From contig MGXQ01000001.1 of assembly GCA_001801405.1 (NCBI GenBank), forward strand, positions 6,879 to 19,336: a DNA stretch of 12,458 bases, given 5' to 3'. Both the position numbers and the translations under genes were made by a program. Shown here in pieces: positions 12,430-12,458 of this stretch. The number at the start of each line of letters is the position of its first letter. The stretch's first letter is position 1. Source of the stretch: Gammaproteobacteria bacterium RIFCSPHIGHO2_02_FULL_42_13. GTDB lineage: Bacteria; Pseudomonadota; Gammaproteobacteria; UBA12402. A model generated the notes under the pieces. The model saw only the letters and a program-made list of their open reading frames with translations, made no database searches and had not been told where the DNA came from.

Positions 12430-12458
12430 CGTCATCCCGGAAAATCTGCGTAGCAGAT
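12430..12458 (-). repeat. Hairpin repeat cut by the window end
   Basis: CGTC and the outer arm ATCCCGGA (12434-12441) begin a minus-strand unit with an inner arm ending ATCTGC (12444-12449), loop GTA and the return arm GCAGAT (12453-12458). The sequence stops there. The family predicts that the next bases complete the arm and then read TCCGGGAT, with an extra base possible before it. This is a fourth distinct inner arm. Confidence 0.65.

Overview
The window looks like a chromosomal segment of a gammaproteobacterium, probably a host-associated or Legionella/Coxiella-like lineage. The reasons are the gene order recN-nadK / hrcA-grpE-dnaK-dnaJ-greA-rlmE-ftsH, proteins very close to their E. coli counterparts in length and motifs, a fairly AT-rich base composition by eye, and the presence of HrcA together with heat-shock (sigma-32 type) promoter sequences. 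The taxonomic placement is inference; no rRNA gene or other strong marker is present.

Layout. Positions 1-123 hold two palindromic repeats. Positions 124-2645 carry recN and nadK on the minus strand, 11 nt apart. A 75-nt divergent promoter region separates them from hrcA (2721-3755) and grpE (3790-4434) on the plus strand. A minus-strand AAA/DUF4143-type ATPase gene (4385-5587) sits between grpE and dnaK. It overlaps the end of grpE tail to tail and has its own promoter, which lies in an array of alternately inverted repeats. dnaK (5762-7696) follows with its own sigma-32 type promoter. The 361-nt gap between dnaK and dnaJ is mostly filled by a cluster of hairpin-forming repeats. dnaJ (8058-9215) ends at a clear intrinsic terminator. 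Then come greA (9290-9766), rlmE (9779-10408) and ftsH (10461-12362, TTG start). The window closes in two more copies of the hairpin repeat family.

How the genes work together. DnaK, DnaJ and GrpE form the Hsp70 chaperone cycle. FtsH is a membrane AAA protease that, in E. coli, destroys sigma-32 with help from DnaK/DnaJ. RlmE is a heat-shock 23S rRNA methyltransferase. HrcA is the repressor that normally reads the CIRCE operator, yet no CIRCE copy is visible here. RecN (DNA repair), NadK (NADP synthesis) and GreA (transcript cleavage) are housekeeping neighbours.

Most interesting signals. (1) A composite family of palindromes has constant outer arms and different inner arms that stay fully complementary. 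Its copies lie at the window start, between dnaK and dnaJ, and after ftsH. (2) The inserted ATPase gene splits grpE from dnaK; its promoter overlaps a three-half-site inverted array and predicts a leaderless mRNA. (3) Two sigma-32 type promoters are visible, one on each side of the insertion. I see no CRISPR array, tRNA, rRNA, phage gene or transposase.
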